This document shows positions 7,708-16,048 of a stretch of DNA of 28,229 nucleotides, piece by piece. The notes beneath the pieces were generated by a model. It searched no databases and was not told the DNA's origin. It saw nothing but the letters and a program-made list of their open reading frames with translations. Within the stretch, counting starts at the first letter, position 1, and the number at the start of each line of letters is the position of its first letter. This DNA comes from SIG565 sp045646145 (lineage in GTDB: Bacteria > Bacillota > Clostridia > Oscillospirales > Acutalibacteraceae): positions 1 through 28,229 of the forward strand of contig JAZRKE010000070.1 in assembly GCA_045646145.1 (NCBI GenBank). Direction: 5' to 3'. The position numbers and the translations under genes were made by a program.

Positions 7708-8058
7708 ATGATAACTTATGAAACAAGACTTGGCACTATTGAAATTTCCTATGAGTATCTCTCAAAGCTTATAGGCTCCGCAGTAACTTCCTGCTACGGT
7801 GTCGTAGGTATGGTACCGAGTGGTAAAAGGCAGCGCCTTTTCAGTGCATTTTCAAAAAAGGATTTTGCCGATAAGGGAATAATTGTAAAGGGTAACGCTG
7901 ATAAAATTTCGGTTGAGCTCCACATAATTGTTACCTATGGTATGAATATTAACGCTATAGCTAAGAGCATAGTTCACAAGGTAAAATTCGTAATTACCGA
8001 AGCTACGGGAATTACTGTTGATAAAATTACCGTTAAGGTTGACGGCATTAAAGAATAG
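7708..8058 (+). CDS. Asp23/Gls24 family protein (YloU-like)
   Basis: A 116-residue Asp23/Gls24-family protein. The characteristic pattern is present: an N-terminal strand (TRLGTIEISYEYLSKLIG), CYGVVGMV, a mid-region VELHIIVTYGMNINAIAKSI and the final VDKITVKVDGI. In Firmicutes these proteins are cell-envelope associated and abundant, and the copy next to fakA (YloU in Bacillus) is the standard arrangement. It starts 17 bases after the solute-binding gene with GGGAGG upstream and stops 10 bases before the fakA ATG. The biochemical role is not established for this family beyond envelope homeostasis. Confidence 0.93.
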   Translation: MITYETRLGTIEISYEYLSKLIGSAVTSCYGVVGMVPSGKRQRLFSAFSKKDFADKGIIVKGNADKISVELHIIVTYGMNINAIAKSIVHKVKFVITEATGITVDKITVKVDGIKE

Positions 8059-8068
8059 GAGTTGTTTT

Positions 8069-9742
8069 ATGTTTAGCGGAAACACCTTACGCGATGCGGT
8101 TATTTCGGCGGCTAATAATATTGCCAATAATCGCAAACAGGTTGACGATTTGAATGTTTTCCCAGTGCCTGACGGCGATACAGGAACTAATATGTCGCTT
8201 AGTATTGCAAATGCAGCAAGAGAACTTGAAAGAATTAATAATGAGCCAGCAGGCAAGGTAGCTCAGGTTACTGCTTCTGCGCTTCTCAGAGGCGCCAGAG
8301 GCAACTCGGGCGTTATTACATCATTACTTTTCAGAGGTATTGCCAACGGACTAAAAGGCGCAGATGAAGTAACAGCAGAAAACCTTAAAGATGCCTTTAA
8401 ACTCGGCGTTGAAGCGGCCTACAAGGCTGTTATGAAGCCCACGGAAGGCACAATACTTACCGTTGCTAGAGTAGCGGCAGAATATGCCGAAAAAGCCTTT
8501 AATGACGGAAAAGATGCACTTGGCGTTTTTGAGGCTGCAATGGAGGGCGCTAATATTGCCTTAGCGCAGACACCTGAACTCCTCCCTGTTCTTAAAAAGG
8601 CGGGCGTTGTTGATGCGGGTGGCAGAGGTTTTGTTGTAATACTCGAGGGTATGTACTCTGTATTTAAAAACGGTATAATTATTCCGTCCTCAGCTGTAAC
8701 TACCGAGGAGCCACAAGAAGATGAAGGCAGAAATGCCGCAGGCGAATTTGAAACTGAAATCACATTCACCTACTGCACCGAGTTTATCGTAAACCGCGCA
8801 GAAGACTGTCAGCGTGAGCCGAGCGAACTCAGAGCTTTTTTGGAAACTATAGGCGATTGTGTAGTTGTGGTAGACGATGAAGAGATTATAAAGGTTCATG
8901 TTCACACCGACCATCCCGGTAAGGCTCTTGAAGAAGGTATTACATTTGGTCAGTTAGTGAAGCTTAAAATAGAGAATATGCGTGACCAACACGAAGGTCA
9001 AAAGCACGATGCCAAGGAGCGTTCTAAAAAATCCTCTAAAAGCCTTGACAGAACCGAGGTCATTAAATCGGTTCCCCCCACTAAGCCGGTTGGTTTTGTA
9101 TCGGTAAGCGCAGGCGCGGGACTTGAACAGTTATTTAAGGATTTAGGTGTTGATACCGTTGTCTCAGGTGGGCAAACAATGAACCCGAGCACAGATGATA
9201 TTCTGAGGGCTGTTGAGGCTACTCCTGCAGAAACTGTATTCGTGCTTCCAAATAATAAGAATATTATTATGGCAGCTGAGCAGACCATTTCTCTTGCTAC
9301 CAGAAAGGTTATAGTACTGCATACTCGTACCGTTCCTCAGGGAATTACAGCAATGCTTAATTACATCCCCGAGATGAACGATGACGAAAATGCAATAGCG
9401 ATGTCAAAGGCTTTTGAAGCAATTTCTACAGGTCAGGTTACATTTGCCGCAAGAAACTCTAATTTCGACGGACACGACATAAAAGAGGGCGAGCTTTTAG
9501 CGCTTGATAACGGCAAGGTTTCCTTTACCGATACCGATTTACCAAAAACAATGCAAAGGCTTGTTAAGCAGATGCTTAAGAAAGACAGCGCATTTTTAAC
9601 CCTTATTTATGGCGAGGATGTGCCGGATGAACAGGCGGCTGAAATTGAGGGTCAGTTACAGGAAAAATATGGTGATAAGGTGGAAATCACCTTGATTAAC
9701 GGCGGTCAGCCGATTTATTACTTTATCATTTCTGTTGAATAA
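8069..9742 (+). CDS. fakA: fatty acid kinase catalytic subunit FakA (DAK2/DegV-like fusion)
   Basis: A 557-residue protein with an N-terminal DAK2/DhaL kinase domain and a C-terminal DegV-like region. The ATP/Mg site is visible in DDLNVFPVPDGDTGTNM (residues about 26-42), followed by GARGNSGVI and the DAGGRG turn. FakA phosphorylates fatty acids carried by FakB (DegV-family) proteins, and the acyl-phosphates feed phospholipid synthesis through PlsX/PlsY. The start is the ATG at 8069 with AGGAG upstream; a longer in-frame version from 8018 would overlap the Asp23 gene and lacks support. It lies in the conserved order asp23-fakA-recG. A possible FakB partner (DegV family) is encoded at about 26 kb in this window. 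Confidence 0.93.
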   Translation: MFSGNTLRDAVISAANNIANNRKQVDDLNVFPVPDGDTGTNMSLSIANAARELERINNEPAGKVAQVTASALLRGARGNSGVITSLLFRGIANGLKGADEVTAENLKDAFKLGVEAAYKAVMKPTEGTILTVARVAAEYAEKAFNDGKDALGVFEAAMEGANIALAQTPELLPVLKKAGVVDAGGRGFVVILEGMYSVFKNGIIIPSSAVTTEEPQEDEGRNAAGEFETEITFTYCTEFIVNRAEDCQREPSELRAFLETIGDCVVVVDDEEIIKVHVHTDHPGKALEEGITFGQLVKLKIENMRDQHEGQKHDAKERSKKSSKSLDRTEVIKSVPPTKPVGFVSVSAGAGLEQLFKDLGVDTVVSGGQTMNPSTDDILRAVEATPAETVFVLPNNKNIIMAAEQTISLATRKVIVLHTRTVPQGITAMLNYIPEMNDDENAIAMSKAFEAISTGQVTFAARNSNFDGHDIKEGELLALDNGKVSFTDTDLPKTMQRLVKQMLKKDSAFLTLIYGEDVPDEQAAEIEGQLQEKYGDKVEITLINGGQPIYYFIISVE

Positions 9743-9753
9743 GGATAAACTCT

Positions 9754-11760
9754 ATGCTTTCAAACATTAGGGAGATAAGATATTTAAAGGGGGTTGGCGA
9801 AAAAAGAGCCGAGCTTTTAAAAAAGCTCGGCATTTCTACGGTCGACGCTCTTTTGTCTTTTTATCCGCGTTCTTATAAGGATTTGTCCGAAATAACACCG
9901 ATTGAAAGTGCGTTTTTAGGGGATACAGTATGTATTAAGGGTAAAATAATAACACCCATAACCGAACACTTTATCCGCAAAAATATGACACTTTATAAGT
10001 TCAGCGTGAAAAGTGATGCTGAAATACTGAATATTACTCTTTTTAACACGAAATATCTTGCAAAGCAACTAAGGCTTAATAATACATATCTGTTTTTCGG
10101 CAAGATTTCGGGTGGAATTTACTTGAAAGAAATGTCTTCCCCCGAAATTTATCCTGAAAACTATAATGTTATAATGCCTGTTTACAGGCAGACACAGGGT
10201 ATTAGCTCGGCGACACTTCGAAAACTTATTAAAACAGCGCTCAATACCGCAAATTTTACCGAATATCTGCCCGAGGAAATAATAAAAGAATATAATTTAA
10301 GTGATATCAAATTTGCGCTTTATAATATTCATTTCCCTGTGAACCGAGAGGCGCTTCATAAAGCAAAACGACGTCTTTGCTTTGAGGAACTCTTTTTAAT
10401 GCAGAGTGGTATGAATTATTACAACAATATCCGCAGAGGAACCACAGCGATTGATGTTAAATTGGATTTTTCTGAGGAATTTTATAATTTATTGCCCTTT
10501 TCTGCCACAAAAGCACAAAAAAGATGTGTTCTTGAGGCGCTTGACGATATGTCTTCGGGCGCACCTATGAGCAGACTTCTACAGGGTGATGTTGGAAGCG
10601 GCAAGACGCTCGTCGCGGCGGCTCTTATATATAGCACCGCTAAAAACGGATATCAGTCGGTGCTTATGGCGCCTACACAGATTTTAGCCGAACAGCATTT
10701 TGCTACTCTCTCAAAATTTTTTGATGGCACAGGACTTCGTTGTGCACTGCTTACCTCCGCTACTAAGACGCGCGAAAAGCGCGAAATTATTACCGGGGTA
10801 CAAAATGGTGAAATAAATGTTGTTGTGGGTACCCACGCAGTTATTTTTGCCGAATTGCAGTTTCAAAGCCTGGGGCTCGTTATCACCGATGAACAACACC
10901 GCTTCGGCGTTAATCAGCGTGCGGCGCTCGGAAAACTTGGAGATAATCCGCACACATTAGTTATGTCGGCAACACCCATTCCTCGAACCCTAGCCCTTAC
11001 TCTTTACGGAGACCTCAAAATAAGTATTATTGACGAGTATCCAAAAGGACGCTCACCCATAGAAAGCTATTCTGTTGGGGAGGATAAAAGGGAACGAGCC
11101 TACAACTATATAAAAAAGCACATAAACGAAGGCAGACAGGGTTATATTGTGTGTCCGCTTGTAAATGTTGGGGAAAATGAGAAGGTATCTGCCGAGCATC
11201 TTTTTGAGCAGCTCTCGTCAGGGGCTTTCAAGGACTACCGTTTAGGTGTACTGCATGGAAAAATGACGCCTAATCTTAAAGAAAAGGTTATGCGAGAGTT
11301 TTCAAGCGGCAATATAGATTTGCTTATTTCCACCACGGTTATTGAGGTTGGTATTGATGTTCCCAATGCCGCAATAATGGTGATAGAAAACGCCGATAGT
11401 TTCGGCCTTTCTCAGCTTCATCAGCTAAGAGGTCGAGTTGGGAGAGGTAAATACACAGGCACCTGTATATTCATAAGTAAAAACGAGGCAAATGCTAGGC
11501 TCAGTGTAATTTGCAAAACGCTTGATGGCTTTAAAATTGCTGAAGAGGACTTGAAACTGAGAGGTCCGGGCGATTTCTTAGGCAGTCGACAGCACGGTCT
11601 GCCCGAATTTAAAATCGCTGATATTTTTGCCGATACTATTATTTTGAAATCAGCTCAGGAAGCATCGGAAAAACTACTTGAAAAAAGTCCTACACTCGAA
11701 AATTATCCGGAGCTACGTTCACAAATTGAAGAACTGTTTTCTTCGGTTAACTCAAATTAA
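9754..11760 (+). CDS. recG: ATP-dependent DNA helicase RecG
   Basis: A 668-residue RecG, close to the usual 680-690. The N-terminal wedge domain starts with IRYLKGVGEKRAELL and includes the OB-fold region. Helicase motifs follow: QGDVGSGKT (Walker A, about 277-285), DEQHRFG (the RecG form of the DEAD box, about 377), SATPIPRTLALT, and QLRGRVGRG (motif VI), then the conserved LRGPGDFLGSRQHG tail. RecG remodels stalled replication forks and Holliday junctions. It starts 11 bases after fakA and is the last gene of the operon, which stops at the hairpin at 11773-11813. Confidence 0.97.
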   Translation: MLSNIREIRYLKGVGEKRAELLKKLGISTVDALLSFYPRSYKDLSEITPIESAFLGDTVCIKGKIITPITEHFIRKNMTLYKFSVKSDAEILNITLFNTKYLAKQLRLNNTYLFFGKISGGIYLKEMSSPEIYPENYNVIMPVYRQTQGISSATLRKLIKTALNTANFTEYLPEEIIKEYNLSDIKFALYNIHFPVNREALHKAKRRLCFEELFLMQSGMNYYNNIRRGTTAIDVKLDFSEEFYNLLPFSATKAQKRCVLEALDDMSSGAPMSRLLQGDVGSGKTLVAAALIYSTAKNGYQSVLMAPTQILAEQHFATLSKFFDGTGLRCALLTSATKTREKREIITGVQNGEINVVVGTHAVIFAELQFQSLGLVITDEQHRFGVNQRAALGKLGDNPHTLVMSATPIPRTLALTLYGDLKISIIDEYPKGRSPIESYSVGEDKRERAYNYIKKHINEGRQGYIVCPLVNVGENEKVSAEHLFEQLSSGAFKDYRLGVLHGKMTPNLKEKVMREFSSGNIDLLISTTVIEVGIDVPNAAIMVIENADSFGLSQLHQLRGRVGRGKYTGTCIFISKNEANARLSVICKTLDGFKIAEEDLKLRGPGDFLGSRQHGLPEFKIADIFADTIILKSAQEASEKLLEKSPTLENYPELRSQIEELFSSVNSN

Positions 11761-11772
11761 GCAACTAGTTTT

Positions 11773-11813
11773 AATAACAAATAGCGGCAGAAAATATGCC
11801 GCTATTTGTTATT
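11773..11813 (+). terminator. bidirectional terminator between recG and the DUF6512-like gene
   Basis: A 17-bp perfect inverted repeat (11773-11789 with 11797-11813) around a 7-base loop, with the core AACAAATAGCGGCA. It begins 12 bases after the recG stop and overlaps the last codons of the convergent minus-strand gene, so both genes share one hairpin. Confidence 0.82.
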
Positions 11814-12359
11814 TATACCATAAGTCTTTGTTATCGGGTCCCTAAAAAGTGGAATTTCGGGTGGTGAAAAGGTAAGAATAATAAATAAAACGCCTATTAA
11901 AATTAATATTACCTTTACCGCAGTTGGTGGTAAACGGAATTTAGTTCCGCTTTTTAAAAGTCGCGTTTCTATTAAAAAAGTAATCGCCGCCGCAATAAAA
12001 AAGATTAAAATATTAAACCAATCTGCCGATACTCCCAAAGCGCCTGTATAGGTGTAATAAAGCAGTGGTATTATCGCCAGTCCCGACAAAATACCGATAA
12101 GCTTTGAAACCCAAAAATTTTCATAGGTCTTGGCAAAATACCGACTCTCAACAACCGCAAAAATAAGCATTGGAAAAAACAGTAGCTTCATATGCTCCCA
12201 TATAGATTCATTCACTGCCGAAAACAACGCAACAAAGCGACTGTTCGTCCAGTCATACGCAAAATGAAGCAGCGTTCCCATAATACCCGTAAAGACAAAA
12301 CCCGCAAACTGCCAAAAGGATAACGATTTTTTCATACCTTCCCCATCCTGCATAATCAT
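11802..12359 (-). CDS. DUF6512-like integral membrane protein
   Basis: A 185-residue membrane protein with about five hydrophobic segments (near residues 14-34, 57-73, 84-104, 113-130 and 147-165). The segment AVNESIWEHMKLLFFPML and the C-terminal FSPPEIPLFRDP match my recollection of the DUF6512 family, whose role is unknown. The start codon overlaps the stop of the upstream SOD-like gene as ATGA (12356-12359), which implies translational coupling; ATGs at 12353 and 12335 are alternatives. Its last codons form one arm of the shared terminator with recG. No catalytic motif is obvious, though His, Glu and Trp in the NESIWEHM stretch are conserved-looking. Confidence 0.72.
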   Translation of the reverse strand: MIMQDGEGMKKSLSFWQFAGFVFTGIMGTLLHFAYDWTNSRFVALFSAVNESIWEHMKLLFFPMLIFAVVESRYFAKTYENFWVSKLIGILSGLAIIPLLYYTYTGALGVSADWFNILIFFIAAAITFLIETRLLKSGTKFRLPPTAVKVILILIGVLFIILTFSPPEIPLFRDPITKTYGINNK

Positions 12360-12841
12360 ATTCTTACAATTACTCCGCAGGCGATTTTTTGCCTCGCATT
12401 ACCGGAGGGCTGGGTGGTGAAATCGTCGGCACAAGAATGAATAATAACCGTTTTACCCAATATTTCGGGCAGTGTAAATCTATCGGTTAAAAATGCCGAA
12501 AGCGCCCTGCCTTTCACCGAAAATAATGGTGGCATATCCCCTGCATGATATGGATGTGGGCAGTTATTGGGATTATAATGTCCGCCCGTATCCGCAAAAG
12601 CATCAACTTCGTTACCTGTACACTCATTACCGCTATGGATATGAAATGCGAATATTCGATTATCACAAGCACCACTACCTTTAGGCAGACCTAAAATCTC
12701 ACTTCTCACCATTACCCCGTTTTTAAGCTCATAAAAATAAACCTTACCGTTAATATTGGTGTATTCCCTGCTACCCTTTATTACGGCTACAGCGCTCGGT
12801 CGATTGCGGAAAATATTGCAAAAATTATCAAAGCTATACAT
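12356..12841 (-). CDS. sodC: Cu/Zn superoxide dismutase-like protein without signal peptide
   Basis: A 161-residue SodC-like protein. Metal ligands align as FHIH (His67, His69; copper), GGHYNP (His88; bridging), CPHPYHAGD (His96, His99, Asp102; zinc) and VIIHS (His135; copper). The structural Cys pair is Cys74 and Cys155 in IACGVI. Departures from the usual form: the loop between the second and third zinc His is six residues shorter, and the active-site Arg three residues before that Cys is Lys152. The N-terminus (MYSFDNFCNIF) is not a signal peptide, so the protein is predicted cytoplasmic, unusual for bacterial SodC. GGGAG precedes the ATG. It is coupled to the membrane-protein gene. Superoxide dismutation is likely but not certain given the Lys. 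Confidence 0.8.
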   Translation of the reverse strand: MYSFDNFCNIFRNRPSAVAVIKGSREYTNINGKVYFYELKNGVMVRSEILGLPKGSGACDNRIFAFHIHSGNECTGNEVDAFADTGGHYNPNNCPHPYHAGDMPPLFSVKGRALSAFLTDRFTLPEILGKTVIIHSCADDFTTQPSGNARQKIACGVIVRI

Positions 12842-12936
12842 AAAACCACTCCCAAAAAATAATACATTTTATTATATTCTCTTTGGGTGTATAAATTCTC
12901 TGTTTTAAGCAAAACTTTTAAAAAGGAGAGATTTAT

Positions 12937-13224
12937 ATGAACTCAAGTGATTTTGCTAAAAATACACTCGACCAAATTCCAGAAAGCAAAAGCGATGCTA
13001 AAAAAATTGTGGGACTGATTAAAAAAAGCGGCAAAGTAACAGGCTATCAGTTATCCGACCAAAGCATTGTGGAAAAATCTCAAGCGGTTATTATGGCAAA
13101 GAATGGCGATATTAAAGGTGTTGGTATAGCTCACAGAGGCGACACCCAATATTTAAAATCCATACCGGATGGTAGCGAAAACAATAACTTAGGCAATCTG
13201 CCAACTATTTCGGCTAAGGGTTAA
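12937..13224 (+). CDS. DUF3892 protein
   Basis: A 95-residue protein with the DUF3892 pattern: IVGLIKKSGKVTGYQLSD, VIMAKNGDIKGVGIAHRGD, and the C-terminal YLKSIPDGSENNNLGNLP. Function is unknown; proteins of this type are small, soluble and common in Clostridia. The ATG follows AAAGGAGAG. It is a single-gene unit divergent from the SOD-like gene and ends at a strong hairpin 6 bases after its stop. No convincing sigma-A promoter could be chosen in the 95-base gap upstream. Confidence 0.85.
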   Translation: MNSSDFAKNTLDQIPESKSDAKKIVGLIKKSGKVTGYQLSDQSIVEKSQAVIMAKNGDIKGVGIAHRGDTQYLKSIPDGSENNNLGNLPTISAKG

Positions 13225-13230
13225 AAAACA

Positions 13231-13260
13231 CCCGAGTATCATCAGATACTCGGGCGTTTT
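13231..13260 (+). terminator. bidirectional terminator, first copy of the CCCGAGTATC hairpin
   Basis: A perfect 10-bp stem CCCGAGTATC / GATACTCGGG with loop ATCA (13231-13254), followed by CGTTTTTTT and preceded by AAAAAA. It serves the DUF3892 gene and the convergent aldolase operon. Near-identical stems recur at 17733-17755 and 23364-23390. Confidence 0.88.
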
Positions 13261-13261
13261 T

Positions 13262-14098
13262 TTATGCTTTATTTACTGAGCCGAAAAGCTGAATTTTATT
13301 TTTAACGGTGTTTTTAATTTCTTCAACCTTTAGGTTTCGAATGTCAAGATAGTCCATATTTTTGGAAAGTCCCTCTTGCATAGCTCTGTTACCTGCAAGA
13401 CAAAGGTCGGTGAAGATATTTACCTTTGCTATTCCATACTTTATAGTGTTTCTGAAATCATCATCCGATAAACCGCTACCGCCGTGAAGAACAAGCGGAG
13501 TATCAATTCTATTTCTGATTTCCTGAAGGCGCTCAAGATTTAACTGCGGCTTGGTTTTGTAAACTCCGTGCGCCGTTCCTATGGCTACAGCCAGAGCATC
13601 CACCCCTGTTGCCTTTACATAAGCTTCGGCCTCGTCGGCGGTGGTATACATATCGGTAAGCAGATTGTCTTCACTTGAAGCCTGACCTACATGACCGATT
13701 TCACCCTCAACACTCGCACCAAAAGAATGTGCTATCTTTACTATTTCACGCGTATCGGCAATATTCTTCTCGTAATCTCCGGCAGAGCCGTCGAACATAA
13801 CCGAAGAAAAACCGAGCCTTAGCGCCTGCATACATCTGTCGAATGTAAGTCCGTGGTCATAGTGCATAACAACCGGCACCTTCGCGTTTTTTGCAAGATG
13901 CAGTACTGACGGAGCAATAAGCTCTAATTCACCGTAAGGCAGCAACACCTCGGCAGTACCGATTACTACGGGAGAATTCAGCTCCTCCGCTGCAGAAATT
14001 ACCGCCTCAAGCATATCTGTATCGGTTGTGTTGAAAAGACCTACACCGTACTTACCCTGTTGAGCTTTTTTAAGTACATCATTCAAATTTACAAGCAT
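13262..14098 (-). CDS. class II ketose-bisphosphate aldolase (fructose/tagatose type)
   Basis: A 278-residue zinc aldolase. Catalytic and metal residues are visible: HYDHG (residues 79-83; Asp81 catalytic, His82 zinc), GEIGHVG (Glu133 region), GTAHGVYK (His177) and LHGGSGL (His205), then KVNIFTDL for phosphate binding. The family cleaves fructose-1,6- or tagatose-1,6-bisphosphate to DHAP and glyceraldehyde 3-phosphate; the length fits KbaY/GatY-type tagatose aldolases as well as short FbaA. The gene overlaps the PfkB kinase by 10 bases and is last in the PIG-L/NagB-like/PfkB/aldolase operon, so its substrate is probably the kinase product. The exact sugar epimer cannot be read from sequence. 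Confidence 0.9.
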   Translation of the reverse strand: MLVNLNDVLKKAQQGKYGVGLFNTTDTDMLEAVISAAEELNSPVVIGTAEVLLPYGELELIAPSVLHLAKNAKVPVVMHYDHGLTFDRCMQALRLGFSSVMFDGSAGDYEKNIADTREIVKIAHSFGASVEGEIGHVGQASSEDNLLTDMYTTADEAEAYVKATGVDALAVAIGTAHGVYKTKPQLNLERLQEIRNRIDTPLVLHGGSGLSDDDFRNTIKYGIAKVNIFTDLCLAGNRAMQEGLSKNMDYLDIRNLKVEEIKNTVKNKIQLFGSVNKA

Positions 14099-15072
14099 AT
14101 TTCCATCCTCTTTATATCTTTACAGTATTCTATAATTTCTTTTTCTGCGCAAAGTCCCCCTGTAGCATCGGCGCTACGAAGCGCCATAACCGCTGCAGAT
14201 GATGCAAAGTCAAGTATCTCAGAGTCGGTCTTTCCGCGATATATCGCATAAAGCGCGCCTGCGCAAAAAGCGTCGCCCGCACCTGTTGTACCCTTGATTT
14301 CGCTTTTGGGTATATCCACCGAGCCAACAGCCGTAATTCCTATATCCGAACAGCAAAGCGCACAGTTTTTCATATGAATTATTACCTTTTTACGCACACC
14401 CATCTCTCTGAGTTTTCTTGCCATAACAGGAAGATTGCTTTCGATGGGCTCGGTGCCTGTAAGTCTACCTGCCTCAATCTCGTTAATTATGAGATAATCG
14501 GTATATTCTAAGCAGGGAATAACCAGCGAATATCTATCTGAGTTTTCACTTACAAGGTCGATTGATGTTTCTATTCCTGCTTCAGTGGCTTTCTTAAGTA
14601 TTTTAAGCCCTTCGCCCTCATCAATCTTCTTAAGCAAAAGAAAATATCCAAGGTGCAGAATTTTAGAATTAATCTTTTCTGGTAGCAGGTCGTCTGCCGT
14701 AAATTCACCGTCGGCTCCGGCATATGTAAAAAATGTGCGCTGACCACCCTTAACACTCATAACCTGAGTAAAGCTGGTGGATTCTCCCTGCGCTTCGGTA
14801 AGTGCAGAAATGTCTACACCGTTTGAAGCGAGAACACCCTTTACATATTCTCCATCGCTATCCGCGCCGATTTTTCCGATTGCGCCGATGTTAAGCTCTG
14901 GGCAGATTTTTTTAAGGTCTATTGCCACATTCGGAACACAGCCGCCCACAGCCATTTGAAGCCTCGTAATTTTGGTAAGCTCCCCGCAATTTGGATAGGC
15001 CGAAATCTCATTAATCTTATCGACAAGTATTGTTCCGCAAACGGCAATACCCGTTCTGTTTTTATCACTCAT
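14089..15072 (-). CDS. PfkB-family carbohydrate kinase
   Basis: A 327-residue ribokinase/PfkB-family kinase. The N-terminal part has the glycine-rich MAVGGCVPNVAIDL segment and IGKIGADSDGEYV, and the C-terminal signature GTTGAGDAFCAGAL places the catalytic base at Asp267. The residue before TTGAGD is Gly rather than the usual Asp. In this operon, between an isomerase-like gene and a class II aldolase, a likely job is phosphorylating C1 of a ketose 6-phosphate (fructose or tagatose) to give the bisphosphate. It starts 1 base after the upstream stop and overlaps the aldolase start by 10 bases, implying tight co-translation. Sugar specificity is inferred from context only. Confidence 0.87.
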   Translation of the reverse strand: MSDKNRTGIAVCGTILVDKINEISAYPNCGELTKITRLQMAVGGCVPNVAIDLKKICPELNIGAIGKIGADSDGEYVKGVLASNGVDISALTEAQGESTSFTQVMSVKGGQRTFFTYAGADGEFTADDLLPEKINSKILHLGYFLLLKKIDEGEGLKILKKATEAGIETSIDLVSENSDRYSLVIPCLEYTDYLIINEIEAGRLTGTEPIESNLPVMARKLREMGVRKKVIIHMKNCALCCSDIGITAVGSVDIPKSEIKGTTGAGDAFCAGALYAIYRGKTDSEILDFASSAAVMALRSADATGGLCAEKEIIEYCKDIKRMEICL

Positions 15073-15073
15073 A

Positions 15074-16021
15074 TTAGTTACACTCCGCAGTGAGCGGGCC
15101 TGCTAAATCCTTTAAGAAGAAAAGTCTGCCTGGAAGTGTTGGAATATAAGAAGAGGTAATCCAAGGGGTTTTGCCGTAGCGAAGTGTCATCCATAGCGAC
15201 ATTCCCTGCCACTGCATACCACGACCGAGTGTACCGTCTGCGCCGCCGATAGCATAGTCTGCCTTTAGAAATATTCCGGGGCCTATAGTGTTAGCACGGC
15301 ACGGAACTAAGGTTGTTCTCGATTTAAAGCTTGTGAGAGCGTTCTGCTCAACGGTAAGTGGATGAATTTTTGCAGCAATTCTGTAAGGTGCATTTTCCCA
15401 TTCATCAGCCGTTGCATAGTCAGCCGCAAAGGTTGGCTCCCAGAAAGCAATATGGCACATTCTGCCGATACCGTAAACAAGCACTAATTTTGCACCCTCA
15501 GCCTTTAGTGCGGCTATCTTTTCAGGATAGGTCGGAAGATTATTCTTGGTCGCAAAATTTCTCTGCTCTTTGGGTACGGTGAGTTCTCCGAGCGGATTAA
15601 AGAGCGCCTGCTCCATAGCATACTGGAATGCTCCGGAATTATCGGGTGCTAAGGTGTTACCCTCTGAGTCCGCCCATTCGTCCATATTAAAAGTGTAAAC
15701 ATGCTCACAGGATACCTTCCACTCTTTAAGGAAATAGACAACCCACTTATACATACCCATAGGTCCTACAGGCAGAATAAATGCGATTTTCTCGTTTCTC
15801 TCTTTGGCTAAACGAATTTGCATTGCAATTTCGTGACCCATATAGGTCTCAAACTCGCCAAGGCTATCACATTTTACGGGGTTAAAGCCCTCGTTCCAAA
15901 AGCTCTGACGCTCGGTAATCTTCTCAGGCGCATCAATGCAGGCATCAATTTTCTCGAAATCCCATCCCTCAGGATAAAAGTTTTCGAGCGCTGAACCCTT
16001 AACAGTTGAATTAAAATCCAT
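15074..16021 (-). CDS. NagB-like aminosugar-phosphate isomerase/deaminase with altered active site
   Basis: A 315-residue protein of the NagB/RpiA fold. FNMDEW (112-117) matches the NMDEY block of glucosamine-6-phosphate deaminase, and GIGRMCHIAFWEP (184-196) matches its GIGVDGHIAFNEP block. By this alignment His190 and Glu195 (His143 and Glu148 of NagB) are kept, but the triad Asp141 is Met188 and the next Gly is Cys. It is about 50 residues longer than NagB, with an N-terminal extension. It is second in the operon after the PIG-L deacetylase; AAGGAGAG precedes the ATG. A role converting a deacetylated amino sugar phosphate to a ketose phosphate with ammonia release fits the context, but the altered triad makes the reaction uncertain. 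Confidence 0.82.
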   Translation of the reverse strand: MDFNSTVKGSALENFYPEGWDFEKIDACIDAPEKITERQSFWNEGFNPVKCDSLGEFETYMGHEIAMQIRLAKERNEKIAFILPVGPMGMYKWVVYFLKEWKVSCEHVYTFNMDEWADSEGNTLAPDNSGAFQYAMEQALFNPLGELTVPKEQRNFATKNNLPTYPEKIAALKAEGAKLVLVYGIGRMCHIAFWEPTFAADYATADEWENAPYRIAAKIHPLTVEQNALTSFKSRTTLVPCRANTIGPGIFLKADYAIGGADGTLGRGMQWQGMSLWMTLRYGKTPWITSSYIPTLPGRLFFLKDLAGPLTAECN

Positions 16022-16048
16022 TTTAATCTCTCCTTATATAAATTATTG

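Noticed and set aside
12842..12936. Promoters in the SOD-like/DUF3892 divergent gap
   Set aside because: TATAAT-like boxes exist in both directions but no acceptable -35 at 16-18 bases; left uncalled.
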